A stretch of 64,000 nucleotides of DNA from Imbricaverruca yamaguchii (lineage: Eukaryota > Arthropoda > Thecostraca > Neoverrucidae). Both the position numbers and the translations under genes were made by a program. The DNA lies in contig JAOTOL010001646.1 of the NCBI GenBank assembly GCA_034440575.1, forward strand, positions 1,690,501-1,754,500. Direction: 5' to 3'. Under the pieces are notes generated by a model, which worked only from the letters and a program-made list of their open reading frames with translations, made no database searches and had not been told where the DNA came from. How positions within the stretch are numbered: the first letter of the stretch is position 1; each line of letters opens with the position of its first letter. Shown one piece after another: positions 11,834-22,105 of the stretch.

Positions 11834-12252
11834 ATCACCGCCAAATACAACAACAAGACGGTCAAGCTCCAGGACATCTGCTTCAAGCCGCTGTACCCGA
11901 GCAACCCGTACTGCGCCATCCAGTCGGTGCCCGAGTACTTCCAGGACGATCCGACCGTGCTGAACTTCACCGCGCCCGACGGCAACTTCAGCATCACCTA
12001 CCTGGACCACATCCGCTACTGCCTGCTCAACCCGACCGAGCTCACCGACCAGGACTACAACTACTCGCCGTGCATGTCCAAGTGGGGCGGGCCGACGTTC
12101 CCCTACACGGCCGTCGGCGGCTTCCTCGGGCCGGGCCAGACGCTGGCCGGCCGGGTCAACTACCTGAACGCCACTGCGCTGCTCGTCACCTTCCTGGTGC
12201 ACAACGAGTACGACGTCTCCAGGCTGGGGCCGGCCATGGCCTGGGAGCAGGC
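11834..12252 (+). CDS. NPC1: NPC1 exon f: core of middle luminal domain
   Basis: The longest exon, 139 codons plus two bases (residues 263-401). It begins ITAKYNNKTVKLQDICFKPL, matching the NPC1 pattern 'ITA..N.TV.LQDIC..PL', and runs through SPCMSKWGGPTFPYTAVGG, NYLNATALLVTFLVHNEYD and the end AMAWEQ. Several Cys residues and sequons (NKT, NFT, NFS, NAT) fit a glycosylated luminal domain. Donor GTGAGT, phase 2. A long antisense open frame (11774-12343) is only its GC-rich shadow. Confidence 0.97.
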
Positions 12253-12628
12253 GTGAGTGCTGTTCACGGTGTGCGGGACGGTGGGCTTCTCGGGCTTGCG
12301 CTCGCGATTTGTGGTGGTCGGTTAGTTGGCGGCTGGCGTTCACTTTTGTTGGAGGAGTTTATGCACATTCCAGTTTTCGTGGTCGTTCAGTCGCGATCGT
12401 TCGTGTTGCGCGTGCCTTTGAGCCTCTCGGGGTGTTATGTCGATGTGCTGATTGTCGAAACGAAACTAAAACTTTGTCGAAATGGGAATTCGCGTCAGCA
12501 CATTCGCAGCAGCTGGCGAGTGATCATGGCGAGTGATCACTATGCCAGCTGACGAGCTACTGTGAGTGAGAATTTGGTATGATGCACCATCGTCTAGACT
12601 AATCTATGGTGTGATGCACTGCAGAGTT

Positions 12629-12800
12629 AAAATAATGGTTTTTCGTTAGGTGTGTGATGCCGAAAAGAGCACAATAGGATGTCGAAATTTGGCATGGAAA
12701 TAGTGCCATTTAAAATGTTTTTTCATGCCTCAGACTCAAACTCGAGTTGATGGTGTAGGTTCCAAAGAGCAGGATGTCGATACTTCTTGGAGAAGGATGT
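12629..12800 (+). repeat. Dispersed repeat, copy 1
   Basis: The segment starting 'gttaaaataatggtttttcg' and ending 'gtcgatacttcttggagaag' matches, in inverted orientation, a longer copy at about 27448-27873. Probably a non-autonomous transposable element with an internal deletion; the family is not recognised. Confidence 0.75.
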
Positions 12801-12983
12801 CGACTGAACGTTCACAGAGTGGTATCTTCCACCCTATTTCATGAAAAATTTATCACTGTGATGCAGTATCCATTTTGAGCACAGCGTGCTTTCCATTCAC
12901 TGTATTCACACGTTTTCCAGTTGGGGTTCAGTACCGTACTGTTTGGTATTGGCGTTCGCGTGACAGAGCCGTGTTGGCCGCAG

Positions 12984-13173
12984 ATTCCTGGACTACTTGA
13001 AGAACTATAGTCACCCCAACATGGACATCGCCTACATGGCCGAGCGCTCCATCGAGGACGAGATCGCGCGCGAGTCAGAGTCGGACACCATCACCGTGCT
13101 CATCTCGTACCTCATCATGTTTGCCTACATCAGCATCGCGCTCGGCCAGTTCAACGGCTCCAGTCGCCTGCTG
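12984..13173 (+). CDS. NPC1: NPC1 exon g: end of luminal domain and TM3
   Basis: Residues 402-465. Contains FLDYLKNYSHPNMDIAYM, then AERSIEDEIARESESD, one of the most conserved NPC1/Patched-type signatures, then TM3 (TVLISYLIMFAYISIALG), the first helix of the sterol-sensing domain. Acceptor CCGCAG, donor GTGAGT, phase 2 in and 0 out. Confidence 0.97.
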
Positions 13174-13479
13174 GTGAGTCCACGTCATCGCTGTACAACT
13201 AGTACAGCCGGAACCGGCTGGGACAGCCAATTTTTTTGTGGGAATGCCTCCAAAAAGTCCTGAATGTAGTCTTCAGGGATGAGCTAGGCACCTGCTTACT
13301 GTGTGTATTTACAACTACCAGTGGCTTCATCTGATCGACAATTTGGTGGTTATGGTATACAGGTATACTTCCGTTCTACCGATAATGTGGCCGCTAGCTG
13401 TTCTTTACGTTTGTGTTAGTTCAATAAGTCATGGGGAACCGTTTCGGGAGAGAAACTATTGCTTTGTGCATTAATAATC

Positions 13480-14175
13480 TAGCAGTTGTGTATATTATGT
13501 GTACCTTCTGTGTGCATTATGTGTACCTATTATGTACATTGTATGTGCATTATGTGCACCTTTTGTGTACATTGTGTGGGCGTTATGTGTACCTTCTATG
13601 TACATTGTGTGTACATAATGTGTACCTGCTATGCACCATCTGCGTATCTGCTGTCCACCATATGTGTACCTGCTGTCCACCATATGTGTACCTGCTATGC
13701 ACCATATGTGTACCTGCTATGCACCATATGTGTGTCTGCTATGCACCATATGTGTACCTGCTGTGCATCTGTTGTGTGTGCTGTGCACCATATGTGTACC
13801 TGCTATGCACCATATGTGTGCCTGCTGTGCATCATATGTGTGCCTGCTATGCACCATATGTGTGCCTGCTATGCACCATATGTGTACCTGCTGTGCACCA
13901 TATGTGTACCTGCTGTGCACCATATGTGTACCTGCTGTGCATCATATGTGTGCCTGCTGTGCACCATATGTGTGCCTGCTGTGCACCATATGTGTGCCTG
14001 CTGTGCACCATATGTGTACCTGCTGTGCACCATATGTGTGCCTGCTGTGCACCATATGTGTGCCTGCTGTGCACCATATGTGTGCCTGCTGTGCACCATA
14101 TGTGTACCTGCTGTGCACCATATATGTGCCTGCTGTGCACCATCTGTATACCTGCTGTGCATCTGCTGTGTACTT
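13480..14175. repeat. 22-bp minisatellite
   Basis: About 25 units of 'catatgtgtgcctgctgtgc' (period 22, ending in ac), preceded by a more degenerate zone of 'ttatgtgtacct' units. All frames stay open, which creates false Cys/His-rich proteins on both strands. Confidence 0.97.
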
Positions 14176-14864
14176 TCCTGGACTGATTGCTGATTGCAGC
14201 CACCTATGGTTAAGGTCCATTTACCCCGCCCCTCATATGTCCGAAACTTATCGCTCTTGATCCACGAAATTAATACGGAAGGTGGATCCTTCGGCGGCTC
14301 GCATGTACGTAATTTCGAAGTCTTACTTGGGCATCTGAGGTCACTGACTTTAGATGCCCGTGAAGAGTTGGAAGCAATGGCAATATCCATGTGAAAGCAA
14401 TGGTAGCATGTAAAAAATTAGAACTCATTGTTCCGAAAAAAAACACATTTCACCATGATATTTATTGTTAGAAATGACCATTTTCCTGATCAGGAATAAT
14501 CCTGATTACTGATGTGAAGTTTTCGCCCTGACCTGATGTCACAATCTGACCTTGGATCGCACACATTATCCTAGTTTTACTTTGGTCAATTATATACGAG
14601 CATTGGATGCGTATCGGCTTGATTTTTGGTACTACTTTAAATATCCTAAAACATAGCTTTTCACACGGATGATCTGACTATAAATAACCTCGTCTAATTC
14701 GGTGATCTCAGACTTCAAGATTTTGACCTTACCGGAGCGCCAGGTAGTTTTGCGTGGCCCCCAAAAGAGCCTTGCAACTTGAATTGCTATGGAATTATTC
14801 AGTTTGTGAACTTTAAGACTTGAGTTCGATTGACTGAAGTGCAAGGCATCATCACACCAGCATT

Positions 14865-15510
14865 GTCGACGCATCGCCGTAGACTCCTGCCCCCACCCCA
14901 TGCACGTCACACCGTACTGTCGGTACATCGCCGTAGACTCTCCTCCCCGCACGTCAGACCAGGATTGTCGATACATCACCGTAGACTCTCCTCCCCGCAC
15001 GTCAGACCAGGATTGTCGATACATCACCGTAGACTCTCCTCCCCGCACGTCAGACCAGGATTGTCGATACATCGCCGTAGACTCCCCTCCCACCCTTCCC
15101 CGCACGTCACACCAGTGCTGTCGATACATCACCGTAGTCGATCCCCACATCGCCAGTATTGTCGATACATCGCCGTAGACTCCTCCCACCCTTCCCCGCA
15201 CGTCACACCAGTGCTGTCGATACATCGCCGTAGACTCCTCCCACCCTTCCCCGCACGTCACACCAGCATTGTCGATACATCACCGTAGACTCTCCTCCCC
15301 GCACGTCACACCAGTGCTGTCGATACATCGCCGTAGACTCCCCTCCCACCCTTCCCCGCACGTCACACCAGTGCTGTCGATACATCGCCGTAGACTCCCC
15401 TCCCACCCTTCCCTGCACTTCACACCAGTACTGTCGATACACCGCCGTAGTCTCCCTCCCCTCCCCGCACGCCAGACCAGGATTGTCGACACATCGCCGT
15501 GGACCACGCT
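14865..15510. repeat. 48-55 bp minisatellite before exon h
   Basis: About 12 units with 'gtcgatacatcgccgtagac' then 'ccgcacgtcacaccag' and variable CCCACCCTTCC inserts. It stops about 80 bases before the exon h acceptor and is C-rich, like an extended pyrimidine tract. Confidence 0.95.
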
Positions 15511-15589
15511 CCATCCACGTCACCGCCTAACCACGTATCTGCAGTTCACGCTGTCACCGCCGCCGTAACCGCCTGTCCTCCGTCGGCAG

Positions 15590-15887
15590 ATCGACAGCAA
15601 GATCACGCTGGGCCTGGGCGGCGTCATCATCGTGCTGCTGTCGGTGATGGCGTCGCTGGGCGTGTACGGCGTGGTGGGCGTGCCCGGCACGCTCATCGTC
15701 ATCGAGGTGATCCCGTTCCTGGTGCTGGCCGTCGGCGTGGACAACATCTTCATCCTGGTGCAGGCGTACCAGCGCGACCGGCGCCAGAGCGGCGAGTCGC
15801 TCGAGCAGTTCGTCGGCCGCATCGTCGGCGAGGTGGCGCCCTCCATGCTGCTCTCGTCGGCCGCCGAGTCGGCCTGCTTCTTCCTGG
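15590..15887 (+). CDS. NPC1: NPC1 exon h: sterol-sensing domain
   Basis: 99 codons plus one base (residues 466-564), starting [20 protein letters not shown]. It contains [20 protein letters not shown], the signature of the sterol-sensing domain, then [24 protein letters not shown] and CFFLG. It provides TM4, TM5 and the start of TM6 of the domain shared with SCAP, HMG-CoA reductase and Patched. Acceptor CGTCGGCAG; the donor is GTCAGT, phase 1. Confidence 0.98.
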
Positions 15888-16516
15888 GTCAGTGCCGGCG
15901 GTGGCGGGTGCTGGGTCGCGTCGGCTCGACTCAGAGTCGGCAGCGGGAACTGGCGGCTCAAATCTCGAGCAGTGGCTGTCTGGACACGTCACTAAGCCAC
16001 AACTAGTACATGTATGTGTGCTGCCAGTGGCCGAGCAGTCATTAAGAACATCTGAGAAAGTGTGGTGGTGTTTTTTTACGGGCGGTCGTAAGGTGTTTGT
16101 GGGTGGCTGAGCGGGTATGTGACATTGGAGCGCTTTGGATCGGTTGTGAGCAGTGTGAAGGAAGAGGCTCCAATTGATCGTTAGCTGGAGGCAGGTGGTC
16201 ATAAAAGGAACGTCGGTGGGTCGAGGTTCGTCATTTGTAGGTCGGATGTCTCCAGTCCCGGTGCGGTGCGGATGCGTGCTTTCGTTTGCTTTTGAGTTCG
16301 GACTTGGGCCCGATCATAGCCCGAAGCCCTCCAAGCCTGACAGTGGCCAGTTATGGGCGCAAAATGTCTCTAGATGTCGACGCGCCCATAAACTCCAATC
16401 CACCACCACATGGCAGTGAGTCTTCGTTCAGACTAGGCCACGGCCACGTATGGGGAAAGGGGAGCTAGAGACCGACGGGCCGACAGAGCTGAGAGAGCGC
16501 TCCATGTGTACAAATT

Positions 16517-16689
16517 GGGGCGGGGATGGCCGAGTAGTTAGGGTGTTGGGCTCTGGGTGCCAAGGGTCCCGGGTTCGACACTAGCGTCGCTCGAAACATT
16601 TCCCAATCCCGCGACCCACCGGCGAAACAGTGTGGGCGGCGCCATTAGCCGTGAATGTGCGTGAAGTGCGTCGTGAACCACCCAATAAA
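16517..16689 (+). mobile_element. tRNA-derived SINE, second head type
   Basis: A 173-bp element with an A-box-like 'gatggccgagtagttaggg' and B box 'gggttcgacac', ending in AATAAA. It is flanked by near-identical 14-bp repeats CATGTGTACAAATT and CATGTGACCAAATT (16503-16516 and 16690-16703; 12 of 14 match). It differs in body from the 17301 SINE, so it is a separate family. Confidence 0.78.
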
Positions 16690-16776
16690 CATGTGACCAA
16701 ATTAATCCTGATGGGGCTGGCGTTCGTACCCGTGTTTGAAGTTGCCTAGCCTGATGTGACCTGACTTGACCGGCAG

Positions 16777-16904
16777 GTGCCTTGATCGACATGCCGGCGG
16801 TGCGAGCGTTCGCGCTCTTCGCCGGTTTGTCTCTGCTGTTCGACTTCATACTGCAGATCACCTGCTTCATCTCCCTGATGACGCTGGACGCCCGTCGACA
16901 GGAT
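16777..16904 (+). CDS. NPC1: NPC1 exon i: end of sterol-sensing domain
   Basis: Completes the Gly split from exon h, then ALIDMPAVRAFALFAGLSLL and FDFILQITCFISLMTLDARR-QD (to residue 607), matching NPC1's 'MPAV.tF.LFAG...DF.LQITCF'. This is the last helix pair of the sterol-sensing domain and the start of the following cytosolic loop. The donor is GTGAGT at 16905. Two perfect downstream copies of this exon end plus donor follow, but only this donor keeps the frame into exon j. Confidence 0.97.
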
Positions 16905-17125
16905 GTGAGTGCCTTGCCCCGGGGTGTTAGTGCATGCCAGCGCCATTTCCCTAATGGCGCTGGACGCCCGTCGACAGGATGTGAGTGCCTTGCCCCGGGG
17001 TGTTAGTGCATGCCTGCGCCATCTCCCTGATGGCGCTGGACGCCCGTCGACAGGATGTGAGTGCCTTGCCCCGGGGTGTCAGTGCATGCCTGCGCCATTT
17101 CCCTAATGGCGCTAGACACCCATCG
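16905..17125 (+). repeat. Tandem copies of exon end plus splice donor
   Basis: A 76-bp unit repeats the last part of exon i (ctccctgatg, then gctggacgcccgtcgacagg) together with its GTGAGT donor. Donors lie at 16905 (real), 16981 and 17057, exactly 76 bp apart, with a decayed fourth copy near 17133. As 76 is not a multiple of 3, use of either decoy shifts the frame. Confidence 0.95.
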
Positions 17126-17300
17126 ATGGGATGGGTGGCTGGCCCTGGGATGCGACCGCGTGTGCCTGGGAAGCGGTGTCTGGTGTGTTCCGGTGTCTGG
17201 TATGTTCTGGTGTCTGGTGTGTTCATGGTCGGCCCGATGCAACATACCGGACCGAGAGGTGTCCACTCTCTAAGTCCACCGAATTCTTGATATGCTCTCG

Positions 17301-17470
17301 ATGGGACGAGTAGTCTAGGGTTAAGCTGCCCGCCTCTCAATCGAAAGATTGTGGGTTCGAGTCTCACCTGTCGCTACTCTTCGCCCGCGACCAATCGGCG
17401 TGAGAGATTGCGACGCTACATGACTCAACGGTCGTCGTGTCGTAAAATCAATAACCACTAATAATCACCT
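17301..17470 (+). mobile_element. Full-length tRNA-derived SINE
   Basis: A 170-bp plus-strand copy of the family at 9004-9170: A-box-like 'gagtagtctagggttaagc', B box 'gtgggttcgagtctcacc', body 'cgaccaatcggcgtgagag', tail 'gtaaaatcaataacc'. Flanks GATATGCTCTCG (17289-17300) and GATGTGTTCTCG (17471-17482) differ by two transitions, fitting an aged target-site duplication. Confidence 0.9.
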
Positions 17471-18020
17471 GATGTGTTCTCGGTGAACGTGGCTGAATTG
17501 CTCTGTCATATTCTGCTTGCCTCTGGTTTGTGGTTGTAAGTTGAAAAAATAACCACTGATGTTTTCAAAGTCAAGATGGTATTGTGACGTTGATAGATTA
17601 TTCAAGAAGTGTGTTTTGTTTTAATGGGCGCAGTTCTCCAGTAATAAAACTGGAGTCGTCTGGCTTAGGGGCCTGACTTAGGGAGCGGACTAACAAATTT
17701 TGAGACAGGAAATTTTGCATGAAGAAATGTATCTGAGATTTATTAGTGACAACAACAAATGGAATAGCCTGCGTTCATGCTACGGAATCCGAGAAACAGC
17801 ATCCAATCCGCCCGGCCTACCTCAACCTGTCCCAGTTTCCCTAATGTTTACCGTATGTCGTTGACCACTGTTCATCAGCTGTCTTTCCGTCCCATGCCAT
17901 CCTTTTTGCGTTTTTCTTTCACACTGATCGCTCGCAGTTCTTCCCGTTTCTCCAGTTCCACGCTCCGGCGTTAGCCCACCCGTCGCCGTCTCGCCCTCAC
18001 CCCGGTCTCCGCTTCTCCAG

Positions 18021-18272
18021 TCGAACCGGTTCGACATCATCTGCTGCGTACACGGCTCCAAGAAGGACCACGAGAAGCAGGAGGGCATCCTGTACCGCGT
18101 CTTCAAGAACTTCTACGTGCCGCTGCTGATGCGGCCGGCGGCGCGCTGCGCCGTGGTCGTCGCGTTCCTGGGCTGGCTGTGCGCCAGCGTCGCCGTGGTG
18201 CCCTACCTGGAGGTCGGCCTCGACCGCGAGATCTCCATGCCCGAGGACAGCTACATGCTGAAGGTGTTCCAG
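18021..18272 (+). CDS. NPC1: NPC1 exon j: cytosolic loop, TM helix, third luminal domain start
   Basis: 84 codons (residues 608-691), phase 0 both sides. It starts SNRFDIICCVHGSKKDHEKQ (cytosolic, with the conserved D-I-x-C-C), then FKNFYVPLLMRPAARC, a helix AVVVAFLGWLCASVAVV, and the luminal YLEVGLDREISMPEDSYMLK, matching NPC1 'vdiGLDqslSMPdDSYM'. Acceptor CTTCTCCAG, donor GTGAGG. A decayed duplicate of its 3' end lies about 50 bases into the intron. Confidence 0.97.
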
Positions 18273-18323
18273 GTGAGGTTGGTTGACGTGTTGACGTGGT
18301 GGTGACGAGGTGCTGTTTTAGGT

Positions 18324-18393
18324 GAGGTCGGCTTGGACCTCGACACCTCCGAGCCAGAGGATAGCTGTATGATCAGCTTTTTAGGAGGGTGTT
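18324..18393 (+). pseudogene. Decayed duplicate of exon j 3' end
   Basis: 'gaggtcggcttggacctcga' and the following bases align with the last part of exon j. In the matching frame it reads EVGLDLDTSEPEDSCM beside the exon's EVGLDREISMPEDSYM. The donor equivalent is lost (GGAGGG). It starts right after a copy of 'aggtgagg'. This is a tandem exon-edge duplication now in the intron. Confidence 0.8.
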
Positions 18394-18799
18394 GAGGTGA
18401 TTTTGTTAAAACGTGTGGTGAATATTAGGTTGTGTAGTGACACGCAACTCGTGGTAGGGAAAGTTTGACAATTTTATCAAAATGTCTTTATTTTCGGTTG
18501 TAAATCGTACCCTGCTGAGAGTAAAATGCCATCTTTGCCGATCCCTTACCCAGTTGGAAGGATATGTGCACTGGGAGATGTGTATCGTTTACTGTGTAAA
18601 ATGAAAAATGAAAATTGTAAACTGAAATACCTAAAATATAATGAACTGGCATGTAACTGTTACGAATGTCATCAGCATGCGCCGACTGATAGTGGCTCCG
18701 TGTCCGCTGGGCTCCGGATCTGTGGTCACCGACCGTGGTGCGCCGTAGCTAATGATCACTGAGCTGGGGTCGCGTCTGACCGACACCACGGACCGACAG

Positions 18800-18963
18800 C
18801 ACCAAAAGAACTACCTCAGCGTCGGGCCGCCCGTCTACTTCGTGGTGCGCGACGGCCTCAACTACAGCGACGAGAAGGTGCAGAACCGCATCTGCTCCAC
18901 CGTCAACTGCGACCGCGACTCGATCGGCACGCAGATCGCGCTGGCCGCGCAGCAGCCGGAACG
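18800..18963 (+). CDS. NPC1: NPC1 exon k: start of C-terminal luminal domain
   Basis: 54 codons plus two bases (residues 692-745). HQKNYLSVGPPVYFVVRDGL matches NPC1 'YLhaGPPVYFVlEeG', and NYSDEKVQNRICSTVNCDRD with SIGTQIALAAQQPE follows. This is the first part of the Cys-rich C-terminal luminal domain. The acceptor is GACCGACAG in phase 0. The donor GTGAGT (18964) is the first of about 30 near-identical donors; reading past it gives CGG TGA, an immediate stop. Confidence 0.95.
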
Positions 18964-19840
18964 GTGAGTCGCGGGCGGTCGGAACTGTGAGTCTCGGGCG
19001 GCCGGAACGGTGAGTCTCGGGTGGTCGGAACTGTGAGTCTCGGGCGGTCGGAACTGTGAGTCCGGGCGGTCGGAACGGTGAGTCTCGGGCGGTCGGAACG
19101 GTGGAGTCTCGGGCGGCCGGAACGGTGAGTCTCGGGCGGTCGGAACTGTGAGTCTCGGGCGGCCGGAACGGTGAGTCTCGGGCGGCCGGAACGGTGAGTC
19201 TCGGGCGGCCGGAACGGTGAGTCTCGGGCGGTCGGAACGGTGAGTCTCGGGCGGTCGGAACGGTGAGTCTCGGGTGGTCGGAACGGTGAGTCTCGGGCGG
19301 TCGGAACGTGAGTCTCGGTGGCCGGAACTGTGAGTCGGGCGGTCGGAACTGTGAGTCCGGGCGGTCGGAACGGTGAGTCTCGGCCCGGAACGGTGAGTCT
19401 CGGGCGGTCAGAACTGTGAGTCTCGGGCGGTCGGAACGGTGAGTCTCGGGTGGCCGGAACGGTGAGTCTCGGGCGGTCGAACGGTGAGTCTCGGGTGGCT
19501 GGAACAGCGGGTCTTGGGGGGCCGGAACGGCGGGTCTCGGACGGTCGGAACGGTGAGTCTCGGGCGGTCGGAACTGTGAGTCTCGGGCGGTCGGAACGGT
19601 GAGTCTCGGGCGGCCGGAACGGTGAGTCTCGGGTGGCTGGAACAGGGGTCTCGGTCGGAACGGTGAGTCTCGGGCGGTCGGAACGGTGAGTCTCGGGCGG
19701 CCGGAACGGTGAGTCTCGGCCCGCCGGAACGGTGAGTCTCGGGCGGCCGGAACGGTGCGTCTTGGACGACCGGAACGGCGAGTCTCCGGCGGCCGGAACG
19801 GCGAGCCTTGGACGGCCGCTCACGGCTGGTTCTCCAGGCT
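18964..19840 (+). repeat. 23-bp minisatellite of splice donors
   Basis: Around 38 units of 'ccggaacggtgagtctcggg' type (period about 23). Each holds the last eight exon bases CCGGAACG and a GTGAGT donor; about 31 GTGAGT hexamers including the real one can be counted. Some units are variants (ggtggagt, ggtgcgt). Open minus-strand frames here (Pro/Arg/Ser-rich) are artefacts. Confidence 0.96.
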
Positions 19841-20227
19841 GTTGGCGATCTACCACACCTCTGCTTGGCTGAACTTCCTGCTGTCATGGTAACTCTGAAC
19901 TAGCACTGTCTAGCTGTGGTTATAGTTGGTTATAATTAAGTTATGCTATGTTTGTAGACAAATTGGCTTCGTTGATCTGTCTCTCATGCGGCTGATGCGT
20001 TCCGTCTTGGTGTTCTGTGAGATTTTTAGCTCGTTTGTCTTGCGAGATGGGCTCCGCTAGCCCACCTGCGCCTAGCCTCCAGTATCCGGTCCGCACTTCT
20101 AACCTCCAGTATGCGGTCCGCACCTCACACGAACCTCAAATAGCCCGTCCGCACCTCACGCTAACCCCTCCAGTAGCCAGTCCGTGTCGCACATTGACCT
20201 CCCGTGACCCGTCCGTGCCCCACGCTC

Positions 20228-20589
20228 CCGTCCAGTGACCGGTACCACCGTCGGCAGCACGTACCTCACACTAACCTCTCCAGTAACCCGTCCGCACCCC
20301 ACACTAACCTCCAACAGCCGGTTCGTGCCGCACGTGCCCATCCGGTGACCGGTACCGCCGTCGGCAGCACGTACCTCACACTAACCTCTCCAGTAACCCG
20401 TCCGCACCCCACACTAACCTCCAACAGCCGGTTCGTGCCGCACGTGTCCATCCGGTGACCGGTACCGCCGTCGGCAGCACGTACCTCACACTAACCTCTC
20501 CAGTAACCCGTCCGCACCCCACACTAACCTCCAACAGCCGGTTCGTGCCGCACGTGGGCCCGTCCAGTGACCGGTACCGCCGTCGGCAG
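20228..20589 (+). repeat. 110-bp tandem copies of a splice acceptor
   Basis: Units of 110-112 bp each contain 'gtaccgccgtcggcag' followed by CACGTAC, the acceptor and first seven bases of exon l. Acceptor AGs are at 20256-20257, 20366-20367, 20476-20477 and the real 20588-20589. The rest of each unit ('ctcacactaacctctccagt') is unrelated to the exon. Confidence 0.95.
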
Positions 20590-20744
20590 CACGTACGTGG
20601 CGAGCGCCGCCACCAACTGGCTGGACGACTTCTACGACTGGAGCGTGTTCGGCTACGACTCGGACGGCCTGCCCGGTCCCGGCTACGCCTGCTGTTTCGT
20701 CAACGTCACCACCGACGGCTTCTGCCCCAGCATGGAGGGCAACG
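20590..20744 (+). CDS. NPC1: NPC1 exon l: Cys-rich luminal domain
   Basis: The first base completes Arg; then TYVASAATNWLDDFYDWSVF and GYACCFVNVTTDGFCPSMEG follow (to residue 797, split 798). This matches NPC1 'aPSSWIDDYfDW...ssCCRv.n.TdqFC'. The CC pair and FC are the conserved cysteines. The donor is GTGCGT, weaker than its neighbours. The acceptor is the last of a four-step ladder. Confidence 0.93.
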
Positions 20745-21433
20745 GTGCGTGCCGGGCAGGCGTGGGCTTGGCCGCGGGTGTGAGAGGGTGGTCCGGCGTT
20801 GCTGAAGTACACTGTAGCTGGTGACGCTGTCATGCCGACGTTAGACGCTTTTTTCGTCGCAGGATCTCGTCAGTCGAGTGAGAATTCGTTTGTTCGCCAG
20901 CGTTTTCCCCCCTGCTGGTGATTAATCAGTATCGCAGATCTGCGACTGTGAGCGACGTCAGCTGTCGAACACTTCCGCCGCCGGTTTACGACGTAAGCGT
21001 TCCAGTATCGACAGTTTGTGTCTGAAGTAAAGCAACCGGACGTGTTGGAAATGTGTTATTGTGGTATCTGAACGTACTGCTCTCTGGTTTCAGTGGTGAC
21101 TCGAAGTGTCGTCGAGTGGTTGCTCTTGACATGGGGAGAACCCGTAAGCTGCCAACCGGATGATTTAGCATTCTTTGTGCAGCTATTCCTGCCTTGGTAT
21201 CCTCACAAAGTTGGAAGATTGTCCCCTCCAGCTAAGGTAGTCACATCGGGATTGTACAATGTCGAAGCAAGTGACCGTTAAAGTAGCAGTTTATTGCAAT
21301 TTGTTTGACATGCCAGTGTTGCAGCCTAGATGTGTGACGGCATAACGCCTGCAGTTGATTGCCGTCTGCTGTGTTGCGTCTCCACTACGACATGATGCGT
21401 CGGCTCTCACACCGGCTGACTTGTCTCCGACAG

Positions 21434-21585
21434 ATTTCCTGCCCGACTGCACCCACTGCAACATGAGCTTCAGCGCCAACCACCTGCGGCCGGACATGAC
21501 GGCGTTCCGCTCGTTCCTGCCCTTCTTCCTGCAGGACAACCCCGGCGAGACGTGTCCCAAGGGCGGACACGCCGCGTACGGCGAT
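21434..21585 (+). CDS. NPC1: NPC1 exon m: Cys-rich luminal domain
   Basis: Split Asp, then FLPDCTHCNMSFSANHLRPD and MTAFRSFLPFFLQDNPGETC, ending PKGGHAAYGD (to residue 848). It matches NPC1 'C.rC.......DF..FLP.FL.dnPn.kCgKGGHAAY'. Donor GTGAGT, phase 0 out. Confidence 0.96.
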
Positions 21586-21908
21586 GTGAGTGGCCAAGGG
21601 CACTGCCCGCGCCGTCCGTTGCCGGCGGTTGCCAATGGTCGCCGGCGGTTACCGGTGGGCTTGTTTGGTGGTCGTTGACTGGCGCGGTAATGACAGAATA
21701 CGGCGGTTTGTCAAGCTGACGTGGTAGCCAGTGTGGCCTCGCAACGGTGTGGTCCGCTGGCACCTGGCTTCACCCGGTCATTTGCTGGCTCGTCGCATTC
21801 GGTAATATACGTGCGTGCCTGCTGACATTTATCTGATCTACGTGTCAGCCAGTACGTGATCGATGTCGCTGCGTTGGCCGTTCACTAGCACGTTTGTCTG
21901 TTTACCAG

Positions 21909-22105
21909 GCTGTCAAAGTCGTGCGTGACTCGCAAAACAAGACGAACGTGGGCGCTTCCTACTTCATGGCGTATCACAGCATCCTGAAGACATCGCGCGA
22001 CTTCTACAGCGCCCTGCGGTGGGCGCGCGACATATCCGCCAACATGTCGGCCTCACTGAACGAAGTGGCCGGCGACGGCAAAAAACACGAAGTGTATCCC
22101 TACAG
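21909..22105 (+). CDS. NPC1: NPC1 exon n: luminal domain before TM8
   Basis: 65 codons plus two bases (residues 849-913): AVKVVRDSQNKTNVGASYFM, AYHSILKTSRDFYSALRWAR, ending KKHEVYPY. It matches NPC1 'GATYFMtYHtvLqtS.DFi.ALk.AR...VfPYSvFYVFYEQ', whose last part is in exon o. Acceptor TTTACCAG, donor GTGAGA, phase 2. Confidence 0.95.

Noticed and set aside
11774..12552. Antisense and shifted frames of 189 and 250 codons
   Set aside because: Shadows of the real GC-rich NPC1 exon at 11834-12252.
13431..14390. Cys-rich 200-250 codon frames
   Set aside because: 22-bp satellite, open in every frame on both strands.
16517..17470. Possible tRNA genes
   Set aside because: A and B boxes are present, but the cloverleaf is poor and the sequences continue into SINE bodies with target-site duplications. 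The same holds for 33034, 34295 and 43561.
18903..19887. A 317-codon minus-strand Pro/Arg/Ser frame
   Set aside because: Translation of the donor-site satellite on the wrong strand.
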